Positions 7,422-15,492 of a stretch of DNA of 20,639 nt are shown here, in pieces. This stretch comes from CBDCWA01 sp046048295 (GTDB lineage Bacteria > Pseudomonadota > Alphaproteobacteria > Rhizobiales > Hyphomicrobiaceae). Each line of letters starts with the position of its first letter. Position 1 is the first letter of the stretch. The notes below the pieces were generated by a model. That model was not told where the DNA came from, did no database searches, and worked only from the letters and a program-made list of their open reading frames with translations. Location of the stretch: the NCBI GenBank assembly GCA_046048295.1, contig JBJOGJ010000047.1:1-20639 (forward strand), in the 5' to 3' direction. Both the position numbers and the translations under genes were made by a program.

Positions 7422-8243
7422 ATGAAAACTGTGCTCGCGATCTCGTCGCAGGTGGTGCGCGGCCATGTCGGGCTTGGTGCCGTCGTGCCGGCGCTGCAGG
7501 CCATGGGCATCAGGGTGCTCGCGATGCCGACGGTCCTGATATCCAATCATCCAGGGCACCGGTACGCGGCGGGTCAGGAAATCGCGCCGGCGCTGCTCGA
7601 GGAGATGGCGGACGCGCTCGATGCCAGCGGCTGGCTCGAGGAGGTCGATGCGATCATCTCGGGCTACCTTCCGACTGCCGAGCATGTTGCAGTCGTGCGG
7701 CGGATGGTGCAACGGCTGCGCGGCATCAGGGAAAGTGTCTATCTCTGCGACCCAGTCATCGGGGACAGTTCAAAGGGCGTATACATTGCACTGGAAGCGG
7801 CGGAAGCGATCAGGGACAACCTCCTTCCGATTGCCGATATCGTGACACCCAATGCGTTCGAGCTCGGATGGCTGACAGAGGGCGAAGGCTGCGATGTCCC
7901 GTCAGTGCGGCAGCTGGCAGAGGGACTCAGCGGGGCGCCCGTCGTTGCGGTGACCTCCGTTGCGATGGAGCGCGAAATCGGAAATCTGCTGGTAGACCGG
8001 GGCGATGCGTGGGTGGCGAAGACGGAGGTCTTCAGCGAGGTGCCGCGGGGAACCGGCGATCTGTTCGCTGCCCTGATGCTCGGGCACATGCTCGCGGGCT
8101 GCCGGCCGGACGAGGCGGTGGGGCGGGCGACCGCGGGTGTCAGGTCGGTGATCGGGGCGAGCATAGGGGCGGACGAGATGCGACTCACCGAGACAATCGG
8201 GGAAGCGGTGAAAGCGCGCCTGGCCGCCCAGCGCATCCAATGA
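7422..8243 (+). CDS. pdxY: Pyridoxal kinase PdxY-type
   Basis: The 273-residue product belongs to the ribokinase-like pyridoxal kinases, which phosphorylate pyridoxal, pyridoxine or pyridoxamine in B6 salvage. Evidence: ISSQVVRGHVGLGA (7-20), the substrate-side SNHPGHRY (41-48), CDPVIGDSSKG, the phosphate-region DIVTPNAFELGWLTEGEG-type stretch, and the anion-hole/catalytic motif GTGDLFAALMLG. I start at ATG 7422, preceded by GAGGG with a 6-base gap; the open frame begins 57 bases earlier without such support. It diverges from the CoA-ester lyase across a 118-base shared promoter region. Its stop overlaps the next gene's start (ATGA). Confidence 0.9.
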   Translation: MKTVLAISSQVVRGHVGLGAVVPALQAMGIRVLAMPTVLISNHPGHRYAAGQEIAPALLEEMADALDASGWLEEVDAIISGYLPTAEHVAVVRRMVQRLRGIRESVYLCDPVIGDSSKGVYIALEAAEAIRDNLLPIADIVTPNAFELGWLTEGEGCDVPSVRQLAEGLSGAPVVAVTSVAMEREIGNLLVDRGDAWVAKTEVFSEVPRGTGDLFAALMLGHMLAGCRPDEAVGRATAGVRSVIGASIGADEMRLTETIGEAVKARLAAQRIQ

Positions 8244-8968
8244 CGGTCGTCGCCGGTGTCGATGGCTGCAGGGCCGGGTGGATAGCGGTGATCCGGGAGG
8301 CGGACGATGCGGCGCGTGCGGAGGTGCGGCTCGTGGGCTCATTTGCGGAGGTGCTGGCGCTCGAACCGGCACCCGCCATGATCGCCGTAGATATCCCGAT
8401 CGGTCTGCCCGAGCGCGGGCAACGGGGTGGGCGGACTTGCGACGTGGCGGCCCGGGTCAATCTCGGGGCCAGGCAGTCGGCGGTGTTCGCGGTGCCGGCC
8501 AGGGCGGCAGTGATGGAGACGGACTACCGGACGGCGTGCGGCGTGGCGATGGCGCATTCGGAGCCAGCGCTCAAAGTGTCGAAGCAGACGTTCAACCTGT
8601 TCCCGAAGATGCGCGAGGTGGACGGGCTGATGACGGCGGAGCTGCAGGAGCGGGTGATCGAGGTTCACCCGGAACTGGCGTTCTGGGCACTCAACGGGGA
8701 GGCGCCGCTCGGCGAGCCGAAGAAGGTGAAGTCGCGGCCATATGGGCCCGGGCTCGAGGTCAGGCGCGGGTTGCTGGCGGCGGCAGGATACGGGCGGGGA
8801 TTCCTCGAGGCGGTGCCGTTCCGGGCGAACGAATGCGGTGCGGACGACCTGCTCGACGCAGCGGCGTGCGCGTGGAGTGCGGCGCGAATCGTGGGTGGTG
8901 TGGGGCAGCGGTTTCCGGCCGAGCCCGATGTCGATGCGCGCGGGCTAAGGATGGAGATTTGGTGCTAG
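8240..8968 (+). CDS. DUF429 family protein (RNase H-fold predicted nuclease)
   Basis: The 242-residue product matches the DUF429 pattern: VAGVDGCRAGWIAV near the N-terminus with a core Asp, MIAVDIPIGLPE with a second Asp, the R-rich segment after it (RTCDVAARVNLGARQSAVF), EVHPELAFWALNG with a Glu, and ECGADDLLDAAACAW near the end. The spacing of acidic residues fits the predicted RNase H-like fold; nuclease activity is a prediction for the family, not shown here. The ATG overlaps the pdxY stop (ATGA), with no strong ribosome binding site of its own, so translation is probably coupled to pdxY. An upstream in-frame extension inside pdxY is rejected. Confidence 0.85.
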   Translation: MTVVAGVDGCRAGWIAVIREADDAARAEVRLVGSFAEVLALEPAPAMIAVDIPIGLPERGQRGGRTCDVAARVNLGARQSAVFAVPARAAVMETDYRTACGVAMAHSEPALKVSKQTFNLFPKMREVDGLMTAELQERVIEVHPELAFWALNGEAPLGEPKKVKSRPYGPGLEVRRGLLAAAGYGRGFLEAVPFRANECGADDLLDAAACAWSAARIVGGVGQRFPAEPDVDARGLRMEIWC

Positions 8969-9014
8969 GGTGGAAAGGCGTATCGTTCCCGGCGAGAAGG
9001 GAGAGGCGGCGAAC

Positions 9015-9293
9015 ATGAACCGAGTACAGTTGGCTGCCATGATCGTGGCGGCACTTTCGATCATTGCGCTGCTGATCGCGATGGCGCGTTACGACCGGCG
9101 CACGCAGCTCGTCATCCTCACTACGGTATCGGTTCTCCTGTGTGGCGTTGGCGCGTATGTGCTGGTGACACAGCCATGGCATACCGAGGCGTGGGGCTAC
9201 ATGAACCCGATCTTCGGCTTCTACTTTCTGCTGCTTGCCGTCGCACCGATCTGGGCGGCGCTGAACGCCCTGAGAGCGGGGCGCAAGCACTAG
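9015..9293 (+). CDS. Small three-TM membrane protein, family not recognised
   Basis: The 92-residue product has three hydrophobic segments (about 5-22, 31-51 and 62-84) with basic residues in the loop between the first two (MARYDRRTQ) and at the C-terminus (LRAGRKH). This predicts a small integral membrane protein with no obvious enzyme motif. The ATG at 9015 follows GAGAGG by 8 bases; the 15-residue upstream extension is hydrophilic and less likely. It lies 46 bases after the DUF429 gene, probably in the pdxY transcription unit. Its TAG is read from the same CTAG tetramer that gives the stop of the convergent AAA+ ATPase gene. Confidence 0.75.
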   Translation: MNRVQLAAMIVAALSIIALLIAMARYDRRTQLVILTTVSVLLCGVGAYVLVTQPWHTEAWGYMNPIFGFYFLLLAVAPIWAALNALRAGRKH

Positions 9294-11434
9294 GCTCCTG
9301 GCGGGCGGAAGCCGAGGGTGCCGGAGGCGCCGGGTTTGGAGCGGCTGATTTCGCCCAAGATCTCGGCCATGCGGGCAGGGTCGTCGAGGGTTCCCAGGAC
9401 ATCGGCCTGCTTGCGCGCCTTGGCGAAGTCGCCGGGAGTGAGATTGGCAAGCGCGAGCGCATCCTCGGTAGCGCGGTCGTCGCCGAAGAAGACGCGCCAG
9501 GCATGCTTGACGCCCGGGCGGTCAAGGTACTCGAAGCGCACGTTGAAGGTGAAACGGCGAAGCGAAGCCTGGTCGATGCGGTCCATCAGGTTCGTCGTGA
9601 AACAGACGGGGAGCGGATGGTCCTCCATCCAGGTCAGCATCTCGTTCACCTGGGTGATCTCCCACGAGCGGTGCGCGTCGCGGCGGTCGAGCAGCAGGCT
9701 GTCGGCCTCGTCGAAGACCAGAAAGGCGCCAGCCTCGCGGGCTTCCTCGAAGGAATCGGCGATGTTGCGCTCCGACTGACCAACGAACGGGCCAAGGATG
9801 TCGGAGGCGCGCTTCTGGAGCACCTCGAGACCGAGACGGCCGGCAAGATAGCGTGCAAAGGCGGACTTGCCGGTGCCAGGGGGACCATAAAGGCAAAGCG
9901 AGAAGTCGCGCGCCTTGCGGCTGACGAGCTGGTCGGCAAGGGCGATCAGGTCCTGGTTGGCGCGGGCCAACAGCGGGTCGAAGGCGGGAATCGAGGGGGT
10001 GCGGGGGGCGGAGACGCCGGATACAGCGCGCATGATGCCACGGGCCGCGCGCTCGATGGTGTCGGAGCCGCCACCGGAGTACTTGGCGGCGCGAATGGCG
10101 TTCTCGATGATCGCCGGGGTGGCATCGAGCTGCTCGGCCAGGCGGACCACATCGGCATCGGGAATCGATACGCCGATACGGGACAGGAGACGGTCCATGA
10201 TGCGCTTGCGCTGGGGAGCAGGGGCACGCTTCAGCTCGATGGCGAGCGTCATGCGGCGCAACAGGGCAGGGTCAATGAAGCCAAGCTCGTTGGAGGTCCA
10301 GATGATGGGCACCGGATTACGTTCGAGCAGGCGGTTCAGGTAGACCTTGGAGCCGCCGCGCCGGATCAGGTGGATCGCGACGTCCTCCATCTCATCGAAG
10401 AGCAATGCGGTCGAATTCTCACCGCGCAGCAGGCGTTCGGAGAAGACGAGGTCGGCGAGGCGGGCGGAGCGATCCGATTCCGATTCGGCATTGGCGTCCT
10501 CGCCAGCGGCGTAGACGGCAAGGCCGGCCTCGGCGGCGATGACCTTGGCGAGTTCGGTCTTGCCGGAGCCAGGGGGACCGTAGAGCAGAATGTTGATGCC
10601 GGGCGCGTTTTCGGCAACGCCGCCCTTCAGTACCGCGATCATCAAGTCACGGTCGACGGCGACGTGCTCGTAGTCGTCGGGGCCGACCGTTGCGGTGAGC
10701 GGCGTGCCGAGCATGGCGTTGCGCATCTCGGCGAAGTCGGCGAAGGGACGGTCGAGGCAGTTCGAGATGCGGGACGGAATCTTGTAGCGACCGTCGTAAC
10801 CGGCAATGGAGTCACCCTCGTGCAGCTGCAGGATGCCCGAGCCCAGGAGCTCGTTCGATGCCGATAGCAGGTCCTCGACAACGCGCAGCGGTTCCCCGAC
10901 CATGATGGCAACGGTGCGGGTCACCGGGTGGGCATACTCCAGGATGGCATTGGCGAGATACTGGATCTGGTCGTAGCGCTCGGAACAGGCGATCAGTCCG
11001 ACGATCTTCGAGGCAGCCGTACGCTCCGTCACCTCCAGGGCGGTGATCAGCCGGTCTACATTCTCGGCCAGCGGCTCAGGGCGTGGCGTGGCCAGGGCCG
11101 CATCCTCCAGCATCTTCAGCAGTGCAGCGCGGTGGGCGTTGAGCGCTTTTTCGAGCGGCGTCGATTTGTAGCCCTGGCTGTAGTATTCCGCGATGGCGTC
11201 GATGATGGGAGACGGCAGCGGCAGGCTCATGTTCTCACTGCGCTCGTTCAGCCAAAAGAGAATGCTGCGCTGGGCGCGCAGCGGCAGCTCGACGCGAGAG
11301 AAGAAGCGGTGCAGATAACGTGCGATCAGACCGCGCTCGATGTCCTCGGGCGAGGGGCCGTCGCCATCGGGTGAACCAGCGGTTTTCTGCAATTCATGAG
11401 CGGTGCGGGCAGTGCCGCCGAATTTGCCAAACAT
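9290..11434 (-). CDS. Double-domain AAA+ ATPase (COG0464-like)
   Basis: The 714-residue protein has a ~250-residue N-terminal helical region of unknown role followed by two AAA+ modules. Module 1: Walker A GPPGSGKT (286-293), Walker B LLFDEMED (344-351), sensor-1 TSN (380-382), candidate arginine fingers RR (393-394). Module 2: Walker A GPPGTGKS (517-524), Walker B VFDEAD (573-578), sensor-1 TTN (613-615), candidate arginine fingers RR (626-627). Both modules keep the catalytic Glu, so both look able to hydrolyse ATP. This suggests a Cdc48-like ring remodeller, but no protease, zinc or transmembrane domain is present and the substrate is unknown. The ATG follows AGGA by 6 bases. It lies 67 bases downstream of ccmG. 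Confidence 0.88.
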   Translation of the reverse strand: MFGKFGGTARTAHELQKTAGSPDGDGPSPEDIERGLIARYLHRFFSRVELPLRAQRSILFWLNERSENMSLPLPSPIIDAIAEYYSQGYKSTPLEKALNAHRAALLKMLEDAALATPRPEPLAENVDRLITALEVTERTAASKIVGLIACSERYDQIQYLANAILEYAHPVTRTVAIMVGEPLRVVEDLLSASNELLGSGILQLHEGDSIAGYDGRYKIPSRISNCLDRPFADFAEMRNAMLGTPLTATVGPDDYEHVAVDRDLMIAVLKGGVAENAPGINILLYGPPGSGKTELAKVIAAEAGLAVYAAGEDANAESESDRSARLADLVFSERLLRGENSTALLFDEMEDVAIHLIRRGGSKVYLNRLLERNPVPIIWTSNELGFIDPALLRRMTLAIELKRAPAPQRKRIMDRLLSRIGVSIPDADVVRLAEQLDATPAIIENAIRAAKYSGGGSDTIERAARGIMRAVSGVSAPRTPSIPAFDPLLARANQDLIALADQLVSRKARDFSLCLYGPPGTGKSAFARYLAGRLGLEVLQKRASDILGPFVGQSERNIADSFEEAREAGAFLVFDEADSLLLDRRDAHRSWEITQVNEMLTWMEDHPLPVCFTTNLMDRIDQASLRRFTFNVRFEYLDRPGVKHAWRVFFGDDRATEDALALANLTPGDFAKARKQADVLGTLDDPARMAEILGEISRSKPGASGTLGFRPPGA

Positions 11435-11501
11435 AAGTTCCTGATTGGATCGTTGCTATCGACAAGGAATTCTTAACGCAGCGAGCGGACCGATCCCAGG
11501 A

Positions 11502-12125
11502 TTATTGTCGCGGCCCATCTCCTGTAGCCGTTGCCGCGGACTTGCGGAGAGCGGGAAGAAGCTGCTGTTCCAGGATCTTTGGCGTCAACGGGCCGACATG
11601 CTTGAAGACGACGATGCCGTTGCCATCGACCACGAACGTCTCGGGCATGCCGTATACGCCCCACTCGATTGCGGCGCGTCCGTTGGAATCGATGCCAACG
11701 GCAGCATAGGGATTGCCGTAGCGGCCGATGAAACGGCGTCCGCCTGGCGCAGGGTCCTTGTAGTTGACGCCGAAGACACGGGCTTCGTGGCGTTCGGCAA
11801 GAGCCATGAGAAGCGGATGTTCCTGGACGCAGGGCACGCACCAGGAAGCGAAGAAGTTGACCACCGTCGGCCGGCCGGTCCGCAGGTCGGCAGTCGTGAA
11901 GCCTGGAACGGGGCGCCCGCCAGCAAGGAGACCTTCCATGGCCGGCAGGCTGACATCGGGCGCGGGCCGGCCGAGAAACGTCGACGGCAGACGGTTCGGA
12001 TCACCCTTCTGAAGGGCGATCCAGAACAGGATTGCCACCGCGGCGAAAATCGCCACCGGGAGCAGGGCCAGAACCGGTTTGCGGCGAGGCGCGGCGCTGT
12101 TATCGCTGCGGTCGTTGAGGGACAT
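11502..12125 (-). CDS. ccmG: Cytochrome c biogenesis thiol:disulfide oxidoreductase CcmG (DsbE)
   Basis: This 207-residue membrane-anchored periplasmic thioredoxin reduces apocytochrome c or the CcmH disulfide before heme attachment. A basic N-terminus (PRRK) is followed by one TM helix (about 17-38). The thioredoxin fold carries the active site SWCVPC (C96, C99) and the cis-proline in GMPETF (P161). The C-terminal tail (SAATATGDGPRQ) is low complexity. Length is slightly above the usual ~180-190 because of the tails. The ATG lies 9 bases after the ccmD stop. Confidence 0.92.
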   Translation of the reverse strand: MSLNDRSDNSAAPRRKPVLALLPVAIFAAVAILFWIALQKGDPNRLPSTFLGRPAPDVSLPAMEGLLAGGRPVPGFTTADLRTGRPTVVNFFASWCVPCVQEHPLLMALAERHEARVFGVNYKDPAPGGRRFIGRYGNPYAAVGIDSNGRAAIEWGVYGMPETFVVDGNGIVVFKHVGPLTPKILEQQLLPALRKSAATATGDGPRQ

Positions 12126-12134
12126 GACCTTGGC

Positions 12135-12308
12135 TCAATCGCTGGCAGCGGAGGCAGATCGGCGGCGGATTCCGCGAGCTTCCAACTCCGCGAGGCGACG
12201 CCGATAGCGGCGGCCATCGGCCCATAGCCAGACCATCAGGGCACCGAGCACCACTGCAGCGACGGCGTAAGAGGCCCAGATGAAAAAGGCGTGCGGTCCA
12301 AGATCCAT
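12135..12308 (-). CDS. ccmD: Heme exporter accessory protein CcmD
   Basis: This 57-residue gene is easily missed. The product starts MDLGPHAFFIWASYAV, has one TM segment (about 9-29), then a strongly basic amphipathic tail (RRYRRRLAELEARGIRRR). The N-terminal pattern with His, Ile-Trp and Ser-Tyr followed by a basic coiled stretch is characteristic of CcmD, which helps release holo-CcmE from CcmC. GAGGAGG lies 3 bases before the ATG and sits directly against the ccmC stop codon (12318-12320), 9 bases upstream. It stops 9 bases before ccmG. Confidence 0.9.
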   Translation of the reverse strand: MDLGPHAFFIWASYAVAAVVLGALMVWLWADGRRYRRRLAELEARGIRRRSASAASD

Positions 12309-12317
12309 GGTGCCTCC

Positions 12318-13067
12318 TCAGGCAGGCTGGCCGGCCTCGACGCGTGCGCTACGCTCGATCTCGGCGATGGTGAGCGCCTTGGCACGGCGGCGCAGAATCT
12401 CATTCGTCATGGCCTTCAGATGCATTGCGACGAACATTATGGTCAGTCCCGTAGCCATGACGAGCAACGGCGTCAGGATCGTCGGGTGAATGGCGGGGCC
12501 ACCGGACTTGAACACGCTCGCCGGCTGGTGGAGGGTGTTCCACCAGTCGACCGAAAACTTGATGATCGGCAGGATGGTGACGCCGACCAGCCCCAGTACA
12601 GCGGTGAGCTTGCCGGCCAGCGCTTCGTCCTCAATGGACTGGCGGAGCGCGATGAGGCCAAGGTAGAGGAAGAAGAGGATTAGAACGGAGGTCAGCCGGG
12701 CATCCCAAACCCAATAGGTGCCCCACATCGGCTTGCCCCACAGGGAGCCGGTTATCAGCGCGAGGGCGGTGAACGCGGCGCCCAGAGGCGCTGCAGCCTT
12801 GGCAGATACGTCCGCCAGCGGGTGTCGGAAGACGAGAAGGCCGAAGCTCGACATGGCGACGATGCCGTAGGCGGCCATGGCCAGCCAGGCGAACGGCACG
12901 TGAATGAACATGATCTTGACGGTGTGGCCCTGCTGGTAATCTACCGGAGCGACGAAGAACGCCAGATAGAGGCCGTAGGCGATGAGCAGCGCGGCGAGGC
13001 CCGACAGCCATGGCAGAATCGTGCCGGCGAGGGACATGAAGCGGGTGGGGTTCGCGAGCTGGTACAT
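12318..13067 (-). CDS. ccmC: Heme-handling membrane protein CcmC
   Basis: The 249-residue, six-TM protein delivers heme to CcmE in the periplasm. The tryptophan-rich heme-binding motif reads MWGTYWVWDARLTS, with a conserved His before it (FIHVPFAW) and another after it (NTLHQPASV). I chose ATG 13067 (MYQLANPTRFM), preceded by AGGG; the 26-residue upstream extension reads like non-coding sequence. The basic C-terminal tail (LRRRAKALTIAEIERSAR) is cytoplasmic. It is separated from ccmB by a metallopeptidase-like gene, an unusual gap in a ccmABCDG set. Confidence 0.94.
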   Translation of the reverse strand: MYQLANPTRFMSLAGTILPWLSGLAALLIAYGLYLAFFVAPVDYQQGHTVKIMFIHVPFAWLAMAAYGIVAMSSFGLLVFRHPLADVSAKAAAPLGAAFTALALITGSLWGKPMWGTYWVWDARLTSVLILFFLYLGLIALRQSIEDEALAGKLTAVLGLVGVTILPIIKFSVDWWNTLHQPASVFKSGGPAIHPTILTPLLVMATGLTIMFVAMHLKAMTNEILRRRAKALTIAEIERSARVEAGQPA

Positions 13068-13132
13068 GGCCCTGGGATTTAATCGGTAGGGGCAGGATTT
13101 GCAAATGGGCAATCGGGGAGGCGCCTGGCTCG

Positions 13133-14083
13133 TCAGGTGGCGCACATGCCGAGGCCGACGGTGGTGGTGGTCGGGGCGAGGCGGGAGAGCGGGACCTCAC
13201 GGGCGGTTTTCTGAATACAGCGCTGAATGTCGGGATCCTCGAGGATGTCCTTGAGCTTCAGGACGCCGGTCGCGATGAATCGCCAAGTGGCAGCCTCCTT
13301 CGGTCGCTTGGCGATGAGGGGGCCGCGCATCGTGGCGGCCATCAGCTCAATGCGCTCGGTCGACAAGGGGTGCGTGGCGTACTTTTCAAGATAGCGCAGC
13401 CACTCGGCCTCGCTCGCGTACTGGCCACGGTGCGGCATGGCGTAGACCTGGGCCTGGAAGAACAGGAACGCACCCATCGGCGGGGTATTGGTGCGGGTCA
13501 GAACTTCGAGGGCGAAGCGGTCGGACTGGAGCTCATCGGCGCGGGCACGAGCGCGCGAAATCCTGCTGTAGGGCTGGTGGCGAAATAGGACATGGGCAAG
13601 CTCATGGACGAGGATGAAGGCGTAGGCCTCGTTGCGCAGCGGCAGGGAGAGGCGATCGACATTCGGGTCGTCGTTGGCATTGGCCGGTACGCCCAGCGCC
13701 GGCAAGATCGGCGGGTAGCGCCCGCCGGCGAAACCAGCCAGGGGCTTGTGGCGGAGCATGGCGCAATAGAGGTCGATGGTGCTCAGGCTCTTGCCGTTCA
13801 CCTGCAGCCAGGCATAGGCGGTGGCCAGATCCTCCAACTGCTTCAAGGACAGGAGCGGCATGACGACAGTGGCACGGCCGCCGCTCCGGTAGGCGTAGAA
13901 GTTCAAGAAGGTGCTGTCGGGAGCAGGGGGCGGAAACTCAATTCGGACGTCACCGAGGCCGGAAAGCTCGGCAGGCGCCAGATGGGGCCGGATGCCGACG
14001 GCGAATATCTTTTCTACCGCTTGCTTCAGTCGCGGCACGTCACGGGCAATCTCGGCAGGGGAATACATGAGCTCGTAAGACAT
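13133..14083 (-). CDS. M48-like zinc metallopeptidase, inserted between ccmB and ccmC
   Basis: The 316-residue protein carries HELAH (160-164), the gluzincin zinc site, then ADELQSDRFAL with E184 and D188 as the ExxxD motif, and ATHPLSTERIELM (236-248), which matches the THPxxxxRI signature of peptidase family M48. Residues 1-150 are not recognised. Unlike HtpX, Ste24 or BepA relatives, it shows no clear signal peptide or TM helix, so a cytoplasmic location is likely. The start is ambiguous: ATG 14083 is preferred, with ATG 14068 and TTG 14122 as alternatives, none having a strong ribosome binding site. It lies 105 bases after ccmB and 65 before ccmC on the same strand. Its role, if any, in cytochrome c maturation is unknown. 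Confidence 0.82.
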   Translation of the reverse strand: MSYELMYSPAEIARDVPRLKQAVEKIFAVGIRPHLAPAELSGLGDVRIEFPPPAPDSTFLNFYAYRSGGRATVVMPLLSLKQLEDLATAYAWLQVNGKSLSTIDLYCAMLRHKPLAGFAGGRYPPILPALGVPANANDDPNVDRLSLPLRNEAYAFILVHELAHVLFRHQPYSRISRARARADELQSDRFALEVLTRTNTPPMGAFLFFQAQVYAMPHRGQYASEAEWLRYLEKYATHPLSTERIELMAATMRGPLIAKRPKEAATWRFIATGVLKLKDILEDPDIQRCIQKTAREVPLSRLAPTTTTVGLGMCAT

Positions 14084-14188
14084 GGACGACACCGATCGCA
14101 ACAGAACCGACACTACGGGCAAAGGTCATAACTTCCGCAATTGGCGACATGACGACGAGATCAGGGATCAGCCATAAACGCCGGTAAC

Positions 14189-14857
14189 TCACTGCATCTG
14201 CAGGCGAAGTGCAGCCGCGGCGGCAAAGGGGGCGAGGGCCATGGCGACCAGGGACACGGCGGCAAGGATCATGAAGGATGGCCAAAAGGCGCCTGGAGGC
14301 GTAACGACCGCTGCAATGGCGGAAATGCCGAAAACGAGCGTCGGGATGTATAGTGGCAAGACAAGCATGGCGACGAGCATGCCGCCACGGCGGGCCCTGA
14401 GGGTGAGCGCGGCACCGATTGCACCGAGGAAGCTGACGGCGGGGGTGCCGACGAAGAGCGTGGCGGTGAGGACGGGATAGGCGGCAAGCTCCAGGTTGAG
14501 GAGCAGCCCGAGAACCGGGGCCGCCAGGGCAAGCGGCACGGCAGTGGTGAACCAGTGGGCGAGGCTCTTCGCCGCGACGACGAGTTCCAGTCCGATGGGG
14601 CCCGTCGCGAGGACTTCGAGAGTGCCGTCCTCGTGGTCCTGCTCGAACATGCGGCCGAGGCTGAGAAGTGCGGCGAGCAGCAGCCCAATCCACAGGATGC
14701 CCGGGGCAATGCGGGAGAGCAGCGCCAGGTCCGGGCCAAGTCCCAGAGGCATAAGGGCTACGACCAGGAGGAAGAAGCCCAGCGCCGTGCCCACCGCGCT
14801 CCCTTCGCGCAGGGCCAAGCGTATGTCGCGGGCAAGCAGCACCAGGAAGGGTCGCAT
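14189..14857 (-). CDS. ccmB: Heme exporter permease CcmB
   Basis: The 222-residue, six-TM subunit forms the CcmAB ABC transporter needed for release of holo-CcmE. The signatures RDIRLALREGSA (10-21), SLGRMFEQDHEDGTLE (66-81) and PLYIPTLVFG are typical of CcmB. Its ATG overlaps the ccmA stop as TGATG, and a full Shine-Dalgarno GGAGGTGAT sits at the end of ccmA, so translation is coupled but well initiated. Confidence 0.95.
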   Translation of the reverse strand: MRPFLVLLARDIRLALREGSAVGTALGFFLLVVALMPLGLGPDLALLSRIAPGILWIGLLLAALLSLGRMFEQDHEDGTLEVLATGPIGLELVVAAKSLAHWFTTAVPLALAAPVLGLLLNLELAAYPVLTATLFVGTPAVSFLGAIGAALTLRARRGGMLVAMLVLPLYIPTLVFGISAIAAVVTPPGAFWPSFMILAAVSLVAMALAPFAAAAALRLQMQ

Positions 14858-15492
14858 CAGATCACCTCCGGCGGCAATCCTGGCGCGAACGGCACAAGGC
14901 GAAGCTCGCGGGAGCGGGAGAGTTCCAACGGCATGTGCGTGGCGACCACCGCAATGCCGCCCGACCCCAGGTGGTGCTCGATCATGGACGTGAGCAGCGA
15001 GACCGCATGGGCGTCGAGGGCGACGGTCGGCTCGTCAAGCAGCCAGAGCGGGCGCTCGGCGACAAGGAGCCGCGACAGGCCCAGACGCCGGCGCTGGCCT
15101 GCCGACAGATAGCCGGCCGGGACGTCGGCAAGCGGCAGGAGGCCGAGGTATTCGATCGCCTTCGCCCCGGCGTCCATGCTGCCGCCCAGGAACTGCGACC
15201 AGAAGCGTGCGTTCTCCACCACCGTGAGGTTGGACTTTACGGCATCTGCCATGGCGACGAGGTGGGCCAGCTCGCCAAGCTCGCGGTCGGGGTCCGCGCC
15301 GTCCAGGGCTATGGTGCCGTCGGTTGGCCGGATGAAGCTGGCGATGGTCCGCAACAGGGTGGTCTTGCCGGCTCCGTTCGGGCCCGTGAGCAAGAGCGCC
15401 TCGCCGGCTTCGACGGTGGCGTCGAGACCGGCGATGACCGTCCTCATGCCGCGTTCGACACGGAGGTGCTGGAGCCGCAATCGTTCGACCAT
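14857..15492 (-). CDS. ccmA: Heme ABC exporter ATP-binding protein CcmA
   Basis: The 211-residue ABC ATPase powers CcmB. Walker A is GPNGAGKTT (37-45), the signature is LSAGQRRRLGLSRLL, Walker B is LWLLDEPT, and a switch His lies in VVATHMPL. Length is typical. It is the first gene of the minus-strand ccm cluster and diverges from acnA across 302 bases. The ribosome binding site is weak (TGAGC). Confidence 0.95.
   Translation of the reverse strand: MVERLRLQHLRVERGMRTVIAGLDATVEAGEALLLTGPNGAGKTTLLRTIASFIRPTDGTIALDGADPDRELGELAHLVAMADAVKSNLTVVENARFWSQFLGGSMDAGAKAIEYLGLLPLADVPAGYLSAGQRRRLGLSRLLVAERPLWLLDEPTVALDAHAVSLLTSMIEHHLGSGGIAVVATHMPLELSRSRELRLVPFAPGLPPEVI

Noticed and set aside
9140..10867. 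575-residue plus-strand open frame opposite the AAA+ ATPase
   Set aside because: It lies antisense to a protein with intact Walker motifs, runs through the small membrane gene, and its Gly/Val/Asp-rich composition is typical of antisense reading in GC-rich DNA.
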